Numbered from the stretch's first letter, positions 17,088-26,303 are shown. The stretch: DNA of 39,056 nucleotides from Flavobacteriales bacterium UBA3477 (GCA_002378005.1 DFQY01000027.1:1-39056); one strand, 5' to 3'. The notes: generated by a model from the letters alone, not told the origin. Made by a program: numbers and translations.

Positions 17088-17359
17088 TGACCATTAGTGC
17101 TCAAATCCAATTCATTCCGCTGCACAGCGACTCCCCTATGGACCGGGTGGATGAAGCCATCGCCATTATCCAAGCCTCGGGCGTTCGATACAGCGTAGGG
17201 CCGTTTGGCACCAGTGTTGAAGGGGAACAGGGCGTCATAAATGAATTGGTCCTAGAACTTCAAAACCTTAAAACCACGCCGGAATTTCTACTCAACGTTC
17301 AATACCACCTGGGCGAGAACAGATTAAGCAACGATGAGAAGGTTGCTAAGTTCCGATAG
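17087..17359 (+). CDS. Thiamine-binding-like protein, UPF0045/YqgV (MTH1187/YkoF-like)
   Basis: A 90-residue ferredoxin-fold protein of the MTH1187/YkoF-like group. The family pattern is visible: SAQIQFIPLHSD at the start, then VDEAIAIIQASGVRYSVGPFGTSVEGE. Related proteins bind thiamine or hydroxymethylpyrimidine, but a physiological role is not settled. ATG 17087 overlaps the VIT stop by one base (TAATG); the longer frame from 17024 lies inside the VIT gene and is rejected. Coupling to a metal transporter is unexpected for a thiamine-related protein, so its ligand here may differ. Confidence 0.8.
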   Translation: MTISAQIQFIPLHSDSPMDRVDEAIAIIQASGVRYSVGPFGTSVEGEQGVINELVLELQNLKTTPEFLLNVQYHLGENRLSNDEKVAKFR

Positions 17360-17387
17360 AAGGGTTTAACCTTGAGGCGCTGCGCAT

Positions 17388-17395
17388 TATATTTG
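17388..17395 (+). promoter_or_regulatory. Putative -7 box of icd promoter
   Basis: Exact TAnnTTTG match (TATATTTG) 22 nt upstream of the icd ATG. A TTTA 19 nt before it is a weak candidate for the -33 element. Confidence 0.55.
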
Positions 17396-17417
17396 CGCCC
17401 GCAAACACACTCTGATT

Positions 17418-19631
17418 ATGTCTAAAATTCTGTACACGAAAACAGACGAAGCACCGGCATTAGCTACCTACAGCTTCCTGCCCATTGTTAAAGCCTTCAC
17501 CGCCAAAGCAGGCATCGATGTGGAAACACGCGACATCAGCTTGGGCGGACGCATCCTTGCGACCTTCGCTGACTTCCTCACTGAGGAGCAGCGTATTGGT
17601 GATGCATTGGCAGAATTAGGTGAGTTGGCCAAAACGCCGGAAGCGAACATCATCAAACTTCCAAACATTAGTGCCTCTATCCCACAGTTGAAGGCAGCCA
17701 TCGCTGAGCTACAAGCTGCTGGTTTCGGGGTACCTTCCTACCCGGAAGAGCCTAAAAACGACGAAGAAGCAGCCATAAAAGGCCGTTACGATAAAATCAA
17801 GGGATCTGCTGTGAACCCAGTCCTACGTGAAGGAAACAGTGACCGTCGCGCTCCGAAAGCGGTGAAGAACTACGCCAAAAAGCACCCACACAGCATGGGA
17901 GAATGGACTTCTGATAGTAAGAGCCATGTAAGTAGCATGTCTGAGAGTGATTTCTATGGTTCTGAAGTAAGCACAACCATCGCTGCCCCTTGCGCAGCGG
18001 ATATCGTTTTTACTACAGCCGATGGCACAACAAAAACATTAAAATCAGGCATTGCCTTGAAAGCTGGCGAAGTAATCGATGCTTCTGCCATCAGCATGAG
18101 CGCCCTAAAAGCATTCTTGGCAGAACAAATCAAAGATGCTAAAGAGCAAGAGGTGCTATTCTCACTGCACATGAAAGCCACCATGATGAAGGTCAGTGAC
18201 CCGATTCTTTTTGGCGCAGCAGTGGAAGTTTATTTCGCTGACGTTTTCGAAAAGTATGCTGCCATATTCAAAGAATTAGGCGTTGATGTACGCAATGGTT
18301 TAGGTGATGTGTACGCGAAAATTGCTACTCTTCCTGCCGACCAGTGCGCAGAGATTGAAACGGCACTAGCTACAGCTATTGAAAATGGACCAGATTTAGC
18401 CATGGTCAACAGCGATAAAGGCATTACCAACCTACACGTTCCTTCAGATGTAATCATCGACGCTTCAATGCCGGCAATGATTCGTACCTCTGGGCGCATG
18501 TGGGATAAAGATGGTAAACCACGTGATACCAAGGCAGTCATTCCAGACCGCTCGTATAGTGGTATCTACCAAGCGACTATGGACTTCTGTAAGGAGAACG
18601 GCGCGCTTGATCCAACCACCATGGGCAGTGTGAGTAACGTAGGTTTGATGGCGCAAAAAGCGGAAGAATATGGTTCTCACGACAAGACCTTCCAGCTCGA
18701 TGCAGATGGCCGCGTAGATGTCATTATTGATGGGAAGGCTGTGTTAACTCAAGCTGTTGAAGCTGGCGATATTTTCCGCATGTGCCAAGTTAAAGATGCA
18801 CCAATCAAAGACTGGGTAGGATTAGCAGTACGTCGCGCTCGTGCGACGGAAACGCCTGCAGTATTCTGGTTGGATGAAAATCGTGCACACGACCGTGAAC
18901 TCATCAAGAAAGTAGAAGCGTATTTGCCAGAGCACAATGCTGAAGGCTTAGACATCTTCATCATGTCACCTATCGAGGCAACTACTTTCAGCCTAGAGCG
19001 CATTGTACAAGGATTAGATACCATCTCTGTCACCGGTAACGTATTGCGCGATTACTTGACCGACCTCTTCCCTATCCTGGAAGTAGGTACTTCGGCCAAG
19101 ATGTTATCTATTGTGCCGTTAATGAACGGTGGTGGTTTGTTCGAGACTGGAGCCGGTGGTTCTGCACCAAAGCACGTTGAACAGCTCACGAGCCAAAACT
19201 ACTTGCGCTGGGACAGCTTGGGTGAATTCCTAGCTCTAGGTGTGAGCTTGGAACATTTCGCTGAAAAAGACGGCAATACTAAAGCTGCAGTACTCTCGCG
19301 CACCTTGGACGATGCAACCTCAAAGTTCTTGGATAATGATAAGAGCCCTACCCGTCGCTTAGGTGGCATCGACAACCGCGGGTCTCATTTCTATTTGGCC
19401 ATGTACTGGGCACAGGAATTGGCACAACAAAATGATGATGCTGACCTTAAGGCTACTTTTGCGCCGCTAGCAGAGGCGTTGAGCAGTAACGAAAACACCA
19501 TCGTTGAAGAGCTTATCGCTGTACAAGGTAAACCGGCAGATATCGGCGGGTATTACTTCATGAACGATGCTAAGGCAACTGCTATCATGCGTCCTTCTGC
19601 TACGCTAAACAACGCCATAGATTCTTTCTAA
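17418..19631 (+). CDS. icd: NADP-dependent isocitrate dehydrogenase, monomeric type
   Basis: A 737-residue single-chain isocitrate dehydrogenase, the usual length for the monomeric (type II) form and nearly twice that of the dimeric one. It converts isocitrate to 2-oxoglutarate with NADPH production. Landmarks: the ILYTKTDEAPALATYSFLPI start, the phosphate/isocitrate loop NPVLREGNSDRRAP, HPHSMGEW, MIRTSGRMW with DRSYSGIYQ, and MNGGGLFETGAGGSAPKHVEQ. Product 2-oxoglutarate is a substrate of GltBD encoded just upstream on the other strand, though the transcripts are separate. It has its own promoter and a very strong terminator. No anomalies seen. Confidence 0.97.
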   Translation: MSKILYTKTDEAPALATYSFLPIVKAFTAKAGIDVETRDISLGGRILATFADFLTEEQRIGDALAELGELAKTPEANIIKLPNISASIPQLKAAIAELQAAGFGVPSYPEEPKNDEEAAIKGRYDKIKGSAVNPVLREGNSDRRAPKAVKNYAKKHPHSMGEWTSDSKSHVSSMSESDFYGSEVSTTIAAPCAADIVFTTADGTTKTLKSGIALKAGEVIDASAISMSALKAFLAEQIKDAKEQEVLFSLHMKATMMKVSDPILFGAAVEVYFADVFEKYAAIFKELGVDVRNGLGDVYAKIATLPADQCAEIETALATAIENGPDLAMVNSDKGITNLHVPSDVIIDASMPAMIRTSGRMWDKDGKPRDTKAVIPDRSYSGIYQATMDFCKENGALDPTTMGSVSNVGLMAQKAEEYGSHDKTFQLDADGRVDVIIDGKAVLTQAVEAGDIFRMCQVKDAPIKDWVGLAVRRARATETPAVFWLDENRAHDRELIKKVEAYLPEHNAEGLDIFIMSPIEATTFSLERIVQGLDTISVTGNVLRDYLTDLFPILEVGTSAKMLSIVPLMNGGGLFETGAGGSAPKHVEQLTSQNYLRWDSLGEFLALGVSLEHFAEKDGNTKAAVLSRTLDDATSKFLDNDKSPTRRLGGIDNRGSHFYLAMYWAQELAQQNDDADLKATFAPLAEALSSNENTIVEELIAVQGKPADIGGYYFMNDAKATAIMRPSATLNNAIDSF

Positions 19632-19655
19632 ACTTTTGGCGAAAAATTTGAATGC

Positions 19656-19693
19656 AACACCCCCGGGCGCGGAGCGCCCGGGGGTGTTATTTT
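19656..19693 (+). terminator. Strong terminator after icd
   Basis: A perfect 15-bp, G+C-rich stem (19656-19670 with 19674-19688), a 3-nt loop GGA, then ATTTT. It lies 24 nt past the icd stop and 18 nt before the convergent esterase stop, and can act on both transcripts. It is the strongest hairpin I saw in the window. Confidence 0.92.
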
Positions 19694-19711
19694 GTCTAAA
19701 AAATTTTAACC

Positions 19712-20680
19712 TTAACGCTGCTTTGCAAACGCGAAAGTGAGAGGAACATGAAGGCGCTTGGCCCAACTTTTCTCATCGTGTGCCGCACCTGGGAACTTCT
19801 GCGTGGTCCAATTCTTCTCTGACTCAAAACCATTATTGAGCAAAACCTCATTAATCTGGTTTTGGAAAGGCTCATACATCCCATCTAGGGTCTCTGTCCC
19901 ATAATCAAAGTAAATCTTACCTACGCGATCCGGACGGAGGTATTCCGCCACATACGCTTGAAAGGCATTGGGAATCTCCTCATTCGGCGCGAAGCCTCCC
20001 GGCCAGTGCGTACTCATACACAATGCCGTTCCAAAGACTTCCGGGTATTCACCGATGGCGTACATGCTCATCAAGCCTCCCATAGAACTCCCAGCCACAG
20101 CAGTGGCACTTTTATCTGTATATACCGCAAACGTTGAATCCACGAGCGGCTTCACACCCTCGACCATGTATTGCAAGTACTTATCACTTTGCACTGGGAA
20201 CGTAGAATCGGACCCATAGCGCATGGCAATATCCGCCATGGTAGAATCTGAAAATTTACTTTTCAGCGTATTAAATGGCTTCTGTGGAAAGTATTCAAAG
20301 TTACGCATCATGCCTCCATTGTGTAATCCTACCACGATTGTTGGCAAAATGGCTTTTGCAGCAATGAGGCTGTCGAGGACCTCGTCAACATGCCATTCCT
20401 GGTGGTTCCAGGTCACCTTAGCATCGAAAAGCATTTGTGCATCATACATGTACAAGACCGCATGCTTGCGTTTTCCGTCGTAAGTGCGAGGCAACCAAAC
20501 ATCCATGGGGCGGGCACTCAACCATGGTGTGGCATGAGCAGAATCCAAGCGCAATAGTGTACCGGAGCTAACCCCAGAGATGGTATCCCATTGCGCATTA
20601 GCATTTGCAGGCGCCACCTCATTACTCGTGCAACTCGCAGCGACCAACGCAATCCCAATACTTAAGAGCAGACCTCTCAT
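19712..20680 (-). CDS. Esterase D-family lipoprotein (alpha/beta hydrolase)
   Basis: A 322-residue putative esterase of the Esterase D/IroE type. A lipoprotein signal is visible (LVAASC, Cys17), so it is probably membrane-anchored in the envelope. Nucleophile Ser199 lies in GSSMGG, a late GAAHDEKSW provides the probable catalytic His, and LYMYDAQMLFD near residue 76 is the typical early strand. It starts 2 nt after the stop of the GH13 gene, so both form one operon. The natural ester is unknown; removal of acyl or phenolic groups from carbohydrate is one possibility suggested by the operon partner (inference). Confidence 0.85.
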   Translation of the reverse strand: MRGLLLSIGIALVAASCTSNEVAPANANAQWDTISGVSSGTLLRLDSAHATPWLSARPMDVWLPRTYDGKRKHAVLYMYDAQMLFDAKVTWNHQEWHVDEVLDSLIAAKAILPTIVVGLHNGGMMRNFEYFPQKPFNTLKSKFSDSTMADIAMRYGSDSTFPVQSDKYLQYMVEGVKPLVDSTFAVYTDKSATAVAGSSMGGLMSMYAIGEYPEVFGTALCMSTHWPGGFAPNEEIPNAFQAYVAEYLRPDRVGKIYFDYGTETLDGMYEPFQNQINEVLLNNGFESEKNWTTQKFPGAAHDEKSWAKRLHVPLTFAFAKQR

Positions 20681-20682
20681 GC

Positions 20683-22518
20683 TTACTTCAAATCAAAAAT
20701 GTAGGCGCCCATTGGTGCTAGCGTTAACGTAGCACCAAGTGTGGTCTCCTCTCCTGTCCAAACATCCGTAGCCGTGGTGAATCCTTCAAGACCTTGCTGG
20801 AATCTATCCAAACCTAGTTCTACCTCCTCATCATTGCGGTTCAGTACGATCATTTTATGCTCATCGCCGAACCATTTGAAGTATACATATACTTCGCCAA
20901 GCGGGATGTAGTGTAGCATTTCACCCATATTCAAGGCACACGATCCGCGACGCAAATGCGCCAAATCCGCTATAAACTGCTGCGCTTCCTGCTGTTGGGC
21001 TGTTAGTCCTTCACCAGTGAATGCGTTTACAGCATCTCCTTCCCAGCCGCCAGGGAAATCAGAGCGGATCACACCGTGATCGTCCGTTCCTGGATTGTTC
21101 ATCAAGATTTCTGTACCATAGAAAAACTGCAGGGTACCGCGCGTTGTAAAGAACAAGGTCATCGCCATCTTCCACTTGTCGTAATCTTCATCAAGGCGCG
21201 TGTAAATTCGGCTCATATCGTGATTATCAGGGAAAATCATAATGTTGTTGAGATCGCCGTACATGTAATCATTGGCCAAGCTTTCATAAATCTTAGTCAT
21301 ACTACTACGCCAAGTAGCTTCTCCCATCAAACCGTCCACTACAGCACTCTGCAATGGAAAATCCATCACACTTGGTAGATAGGTGGTGTAATCATCCATC
21401 TTCGCCGTGCCCGCTTGCCAATAGCTGATCAACGATGGATCACTGACCCACTCTTCACCTACAATATTGAAGTTCGGGTACTCGTCCAATATAGCCTTGG
21501 TCCAATCCGCCAAGAATTGCTTATCAGGGTAAGGCCACGTATCCATGCGAATGCCGTGAAGTCCCAAATATTCTACCCACCAGATAGAGTTTTGAATAAG
21601 GTAACGGGCCAATTTCTCATTGCGCTGGTTCAAATCCGGCATCGTCTCTACAAACCATCCATCGGTGAATTGCTTGCGGTCTACCTCTGCCCCATGCGGA
21701 TCAAATCGGCTAACCTTCATATGATTCGTCTGTGTAAACTCGGGCCATTGGTTAACCCAATCCTCACTGGGCAAATCCGCCATCCATGGGTGCAAAGACC
21801 CAATATGATTGGCGACTTGGTCCATAATAATACCAATACCTTTCTCCTTCGCCTTCTCTGCCAATTCTTTGTATTGCTCATTCGTACCATACCTAGGATC
21901 CACATTGTACAAATCCGTCATGGCATACCCGTGATAGCTGTAGGTCTCCATATTATTCTCAAGCACAGGATTCAACCATAGACTAGAAATGCCCATTTTC
22001 TCAAAATAATCCAAGCTTTGAATGATTCCCGTTAAATCACCACCGTGTCTTCCACCGATGAATTCACGGTTCGGACCCTCCAACATGCCTTTTACTTGGT
22101 CATTGGAAGGATCGCCATTTCTGAAACGATCTGGAGTGATCAGGTAAATGAAATCCGCCGAGCTGAATCCTTTGCGCTTTGCAGACCCTTCATCGCGCTC
22201 CAAAACCTCAATAGACAAGGTGCCTTTCTGGCGTCCTTTTTTGTCCTTAAACAAAAATTCATGTGTCCCGATGCGCGTATCATCCGGAATCTCAACAGTG
22301 ACAAATAGGTAACTAGGACTCTCCAGCGCAGTCGAAGAGATCACCTTTAATTCCTTACCCACCGCGGTGAGCTCAGATATATCCTTCCCATAGACCATGA
22401 ATTCTACAGTCTTCATATGCATACCCGTCCACCAAGAGTTCGGTTCAATCTTGGTCAGTTTCTGTCCCTGTAACGCAAGGGAAAGCGTGAGAGTGAGTAC
22501 GACGAAAATCTTTTTCAT
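20683..22518 (-). CDS. GH13 alpha-amylase/neopullulanase-type hydrolase, exported
   Basis: A 611-residue exported glycoside hydrolase. Signal peptide MKKIFVVLTLTLSLALQGQ; then a beta-sandwich like the cyclomaltodextrinase N-terminal domain (KIEPNSWWTGM, ~22-110); the GH13 barrel (~120-520) with region I DQVANH (233-238), nucleophile Asp326 in GIRMDTW, acid/base Glu355 in VGEEW, and Asp434 in FPDNHD; and a C-terminal beta domain. All catalytic residues are present. It should cleave maltodextrin, pullulan or cyclodextrin in the periplasm, like SusA. ATG 22518 was chosen over a TTG two codons upstream. No SusC/SusD pair is in the window. The esterase follows after 2 nt. Confidence 0.92.
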   Translation of the reverse strand: MKKIFVVLTLTLSLALQGQKLTKIEPNSWWTGMHMKTVEFMVYGKDISELTAVGKELKVISSTALESPSYLFVTVEIPDDTRIGTHEFLFKDKKGRQKGTLSIEVLERDEGSAKRKGFSSADFIYLITPDRFRNGDPSNDQVKGMLEGPNREFIGGRHGGDLTGIIQSLDYFEKMGISSLWLNPVLENNMETYSYHGYAMTDLYNVDPRYGTNEQYKELAEKAKEKGIGIIMDQVANHIGSLHPWMADLPSEDWVNQWPEFTQTNHMKVSRFDPHGAEVDRKQFTDGWFVETMPDLNQRNEKLARYLIQNSIWWVEYLGLHGIRMDTWPYPDKQFLADWTKAILDEYPNFNIVGEEWVSDPSLISYWQAGTAKMDDYTTYLPSVMDFPLQSAVVDGLMGEATWRSSMTKIYESLANDYMYGDLNNIMIFPDNHDMSRIYTRLDEDYDKWKMAMTLFFTTRGTLQFFYGTEILMNNPGTDDHGVIRSDFPGGWEGDAVNAFTGEGLTAQQQEAQQFIADLAHLRRGSCALNMGEMLHYIPLGEVYVYFKWFGDEHKMIVLNRNDEEVELGLDRFQQGLEGFTTATDVWTGEETTLGATLTLAPMGAYIFDLK

Positions 22519-22586
22519 GTTCAAAAATTTGAAGCATCAATTTACAATCCGCCCACTGATTATCCTCGCATTTGTTAAGTAGCCCT

Positions 22587-22594
22587 TAGTTTTG
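22587..22594 (+). promoter_or_regulatory. Putative -7 box for the DEAD-like gene
   Basis: Exact TAnnTTTG match (TAGTTTTG), 16 nt before the ATG at 22611. A TTTG at 22571-22574 is only 12 nt upstream of the box, shorter than usual. Confidence 0.5.
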
Positions 22595-22610
22595 CATAAA
22601 ACTTGAGCAA

Positions 22611-23222
22611 ATGGCCAAACTCAAACTACAACAAGAAGTATTAGAAGCGTTAGAAGCTGCAGAGTTTCTTCCTTTTAGTAAGGCACAACGCACTCTGGTC
22701 AGTAGCCTCAAAAGCGGTCAAAACCATTGGCACTTGTACGAAAGTGCTGAAGAACTTCGCATTGCGGTGGCTGCAACTATTATTCACAGCTTGAAAGAAA
22801 GCTACGAAGATGTTGCTCGCGCCCTGATTCTCGTGCCCACGGCCGATATTGCCGACAGATATTTCGAGCTTTTCGAAAACCTAGGAGGACACACTGACCT
22901 GAGAGTTTGGACCACATGTGAGGGCCCAAAAATTCTACAGCAGAAAGAAGATATTTATTTCGGCGCAGATGTTGTGATTGCCACACCCAAACGATTGAAT
23001 GAGTTATTGAATATCGAAGGATTCAATAGTGCTTCGGTACAAACCTTGGTGCTAGACGAGGCGGATCAACTCTTGAAAGTAGGAGCCATTTCCTTCACAC
23101 AGCGCATTAGTGACAGTATCCCTCCAAAGCAGCGAATTGCTTTGAGCCGTTCCGAAAAATCCGTTGGTGCTTACATGAATAGGTTTGCCTTCCCATTTAC
23201 GAAGGGGAAGTTAAGCGAGTAG
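22611..23222 (+). CDS. Degenerate DEAD-box half-protein without Walker A or RecA2
   Basis: A 203-residue protein that aligns by eye only with the first RecA domain of DEAD-box RNA helicases. A Q-motif-like start (FLPFSKAQRTLV), motif Ia (PTADIA, 76-81), a GG motif (LGGHTDLRVW), motif Ib (TPKRL, 125-129) and motif II DEAD (149-152) are present. Motif I is absent: the region near residues 33-47 reads LKSGQNHWHLYESAE instead of AxTGxGKT. Motif III reads SRS instead of SAT, and the protein stops before the second RecA domain. It cannot be a normal helicase; a regulatory or RNA/protein-binding role is likely. The coding frame is intact. The last 26 bp overlap the convergent acyltransferase gene. 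Confidence 0.75.
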   Translation: MAKLKLQQEVLEALEAAEFLPFSKAQRTLVSSLKSGQNHWHLYESAEELRIAVAATIIHSLKESYEDVARALILVPTADIADRYFELFENLGGHTDLRVWTTCEGPKILQQKEDIYFGADVVIATPKRLNELLNIEGFNSASVQTLVLDEADQLLKVGAISFTQRISDSIPPKQRIALSRSEKSVGAYMNRFAFPFTKGKLSE

Positions 23223-23994
23223 CAAGAGAGAAATCTCTTTCATCTGGCCAATAACCCAAATGGCGTGCAGGATGCGCTGTTGCAATACTGCGCAATTCTT
23301 CGTCCCACCAACGACTCGCTTCTGCAATGAGTGCATCGGCATCAGTCATTCGAAGGGGTTCCTGGCGCACAGTCACGTAGGCATTAATCTTAGGTTCAGA
23401 ACAAATTGCCCATAAATGATTGATAAAACCGATGCCGGGAGGATAGGCGGTTTTAGCTGAATCAAAATGAATACTCCACTGAAAAATACTAAAACCATGA
23501 CGAGCCGCCTCATAGAACATAGCCGGCTTCAGTGGTAATAATAATGGGCCTTCACCTGAAGTTCCTTCCGGAAATAATACAATGGTTTTTCCCGCTATGA
23601 CGGCATTGACTATGTCCCGACGAGTTTGATTTCTACTCTCTTTATTTTCTCGTTTCACCCAAATAGGATCTAATGCGCGTGCGGCCCAACCAATGAGTGG
23701 CCAAGAGCGCACCTCTACCTTACCCACAATGGTGAATAGATCTGAAGTAGGAACGAACAATACATCCAAATAAGAGCGGTGATTGGCCATGAGGATACCA
23801 GGGCCTATTTCTTTGAACTTAGGTCCATGAACTTTAACACCAACAATCCAAAGCAAAGCCCATCGAATGTTCATAAAGATTTTATGCGCAATTAATCGTC
23901 CTCCAAAGGGGAATATCAGCGCAAGACCAAATACACCCAGAATGATGATGGTCAAAACTCCTACTACTCTAAAAATGCCTAAAATGTATCTCAT
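23197..23994 (-). CDS. Lysophospholipid acyltransferase family protein (PlsC-like)
   Basis: A 265-residue membrane-bound glycerolipid acyltransferase. An N-terminal hydrophobic region (~2-30) anchors it. The catalytic HX4D is NHRSYLD (His72, Asp77), followed by a VKRENKESRNQTRRD block and the acceptor-binding FPEGTSG. It probably transfers acyl groups to lysophosphatidate or another lysolipid; the substrate cannot be told from sequence (ornithine-lipid or aminolipid acyltransferases share the motifs). A TATTTTAG sequence (24004-24011, one mismatch to the -7 consensus) lies 9 nt before the ATG. Its 3' end overlaps the DEAD-like gene by 26 bp. Confidence 0.88.
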   Translation of the reverse strand: MRYILGIFRVVGVLTIIILGVFGLALIFPFGGRLIAHKIFMNIRWALLWIVGVKVHGPKFKEIGPGILMANHRSYLDVLFVPTSDLFTIVGKVEVRSWPLIGWAARALDPIWVKRENKESRNQTRRDIVNAVIAGKTIVLFPEGTSGEGPLLLPLKPAMFYEAARHGFSIFQWSIHFDSAKTAYPPGIGFINHLWAICSEPKINAYVTVRQEPLRMTDADALIAEASRWWDEELRSIATAHPARHLGYWPDERDFSLATRLTSPS

Positions 23995-24115
23995 ACGACG
24001 AATCTAAAATACGCCTACTTACAGGTAAAAGTTCATATTGTTCAAAAAATGCAGAAACACACATTGTATAGAGATAATAAGGGAAAATTTATCAATGACT
24101 TATTCATTAATGAGA

Positions 24116-26284
24116 CTAAAAATTCCATCGATCCAAGAAGTTGTCCTTGAAATCCATACCAAATTTAATACGGTATCCCGGGTTCATAACATTAGGCAAT
24201 AGACCGTAATACATTCCCCACCGCACTGGTTGATCCCAAAGTTTCATCTTGCGCTCCGCACCAATATAGGTTTCAAGGTGCATCAAGCTGCGAGAAGGAA
24301 TAGTTAACATCGAAGCACCCAAAGCAACATTGAGCTTTAATCGTCGAATCAAGGGCACTTTATTCAATAAAAATCCTTCAAAATGATGGGTCGCATTGGC
24401 CATGATAAAAACCTCAGGAGTGGCAAAGGTCTCCGGTAGATTCTGGAAAGTATACAAGGGGTGTGTGTATAAGAAATAATCGCCCCCTCGGAACCATTTG
24501 TATTCGATGAACCGAACGGTTGATGGATCGTTCAAGAATCCGCCTGATGCCAAGCGATAATGGCTAAAACCTAGCTGATTCGAAGGCACATAATCTTCAA
24601 CAATACACTCGTATTTACTGTAGCGCACGTCAGAATTAAGCAAATTTGGTATGCCCTGTTTAAAGACTATTCTGAAATCTGGCCATTTCGAGCTCAAAAC
24701 AATCTTTCTTCTGCCCTTCAAATAATAACGCTGATAGGGTCTGATGAGGATTTCAGCACTTACTTGTCCTACGGTATAGGTTTCAAACGGCTGCGGCGGC
24801 GTTAGTGAGCCAAAAATATCATTACCTAAATCCAGGTTTTCTATGCTCTCCCTTTGGCTGTATTCAAAACCCAAACGAGTATAGACCCCATTGATCCATT
24901 CGAACCGGTGGTAAACTTCTGCAAAGGTTTTTTCAATAAAGTTGCTTCTCGCAAATAGGCCTGTGAGATTGACGCTTTGGGTAATCTGCTGATAATCATT
25001 ACCAACATTAACCGTCCAAGAGGCGTTTCTCAGAGGCGCATATGTGTAAGTCGCTCCAAGGGTACCTTTGGTATCTGCATTGGTGAGCCCATAGTTTAAT
25101 CGGCCCGTTACACTGAGCATTTGATCGTTCTTATATCGTTTCGTTCCAAAGGCGAATGGAGTCCAGCGCCACCCTCCCACTCCGAAAGCGTTGAATTGGC
25201 CAATCAACGGGCTATAGAAAAAATGGGTTCCTGCACTACGTTTTCTATAACCTACACCGGATACCAATGGCTCGTACCAATGGAACTCATTGTATACGGC
25301 ATCGGCGCTATCCAAATACTCATCTGAATTCAAGTAGCGAATAATGCTGTCCTGCCTTGCGGTCCATGCATCTAGCTTATCATCCTTTGGACGGTACTGG
25401 GCCCAAAAGTCTGTACCTTGTACTTGTTGATCTGGGATAACCGCTACTAAGTTCCTTGACTTTTTGGACATACTAGGAAGACGATTGACTTCTGTTAGCC
25501 AATATTCTACCTGCTGTGAACCATTGGCCCAACTCAATTTTTGGTAATCCACGTAAAACAAATCCGAAGTACTGAAGTGCTGTAGGATTTCCATTTCGCC
25601 AATGGCTCCTTCAAATTGATGGATGCGGTAATCTCGAGTATCTACTTCGATTTGGCCCGCCCAGCCTGTTCGGTTTTTTCTGGGAGTGAAAAATAAGGTC
25701 ACATGCTCACCACTATCGCTCTCCCAACGCGCGACAATTTCAAATGTATAATGCGCTAATGCATTTCTGTCCATAATCCCGGCAATGGGAGAAGATGCGT
25801 ATTCCACATCTACCATACGGTTCAGAGGCTCAATACGCTGATATTCAAACTTAGAATAGGGGTATTTAGAAAATGTGCATTGTACATCCAGCAAAAGATC
25901 ATAATCACCTTGAAAGCTGAAGGATGGCTGAAACTCTACATTGTTTCCGAAATCAGCATTTGGCCGATCGTAGTCTTTAAATGCCTCAACCTCCTGAAAC
26001 CATTGATTTTCGTTCAAATAAACATTTGAAACTTGCTCGAATGCTACCTCACTATTCGCTGAGGATTGTCGCGTGTATAATTTTGCCGATTGAATAGACT
26101 GTTTCTGGTATAGAGGCCAATTCTCTGAGAGATTTCGCCATAATAATTGGGCCTCATCTTCCTCATAAACCACTGTAACAGAAGGCAACAACACTGTTGT
26201 ATCCGAAACTTGCGCTTGGAGAATCCCAGTGGCGGTTAAAATCAATTGTAGAATACGCACTTTCATCGTTCCGAAAATACGCAT
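24116..26284 (-). CDS. DUF5686-like outer-membrane protein
   Basis: A 722-residue exported protein. An N-terminal signal peptide ends LTATGILQA-Q. A soluble N-terminal region (~30-330) carries features I associate with DUF5686 proteins (SPIAGIMDRNALAHYTFEIVA, later FFTPRKNRTGWAGQIEVD). The C-terminal half is rich in alternating amphipathic strands and ends in an aromatic residue (DRWNF), as expected for an outer-membrane beta-barrel. The CarboxypepD_reg-like leader usual in this family is missing, so it is a short form. Start is uncertain between ATG 26284 and ATG 26266. It lies 19 nt downstream of the second Crp/Fnr-like gene, suggesting an operon. Function unknown. Confidence 0.72.
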   Translation of the reverse strand: MRIFGTMKVRILQLILTATGILQAQVSDTTVLLPSVTVVYEEDEAQLLWRNLSENWPLYQKQSIQSAKLYTRQSSANSEVAFEQVSNVYLNENQWFQEVEAFKDYDRPNADFGNNVEFQPSFSFQGDYDLLLDVQCTFSKYPYSKFEYQRIEPLNRMVDVEYASSPIAGIMDRNALAHYTFEIVARWESDSGEHVTLFFTPRKNRTGWAGQIEVDTRDYRIHQFEGAIGEMEILQHFSTSDLFYVDYQKLSWANGSQQVEYWLTEVNRLPSMSKKSRNLVAVIPDQQVQGTDFWAQYRPKDDKLDAWTARQDSIIRYLNSDEYLDSADAVYNEFHWYEPLVSGVGYRKRSAGTHFFYSPLIGQFNAFGVGGWRWTPFAFGTKRYKNDQMLSVTGRLNYGLTNADTKGTLGATYTYAPLRNASWTVNVGNDYQQITQSVNLTGLFARSNFIEKTFAEVYHRFEWINGVYTRLGFEYSQRESIENLDLGNDIFGSLTPPQPFETYTVGQVSAEILIRPYQRYYLKGRRKIVLSSKWPDFRIVFKQGIPNLLNSDVRYSKYECIVEDYVPSNQLGFSHYRLASGGFLNDPSTVRFIEYKWFRGGDYFLYTHPLYTFQNLPETFATPEVFIMANATHHFEGFLLNKVPLIRRLKLNVALGASMLTIPSRSLMHLETYIGAERKMKLWDQPVRWGMYYGLLPNVMNPGYRIKFGMDFKDNFLDRWNF

Positions 26285-26303
26285 GAAAGTGTCGCCAAGA
26301 GTG

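Noticed and set aside
21415..21981. 188-codon plus-strand frame opposite the GH13 gene
   Set aside because: Antisense shadow of a well-supported gene with all catalytic motifs; no start signal or family features.
24104..24113. Perfect 10-bp palindrome TCATTAATGA at the 3' end of the DUF5686 gene
   Set aside because: Short, AT-rich and just past the stop codon, with no T run for a terminator; probably chance.
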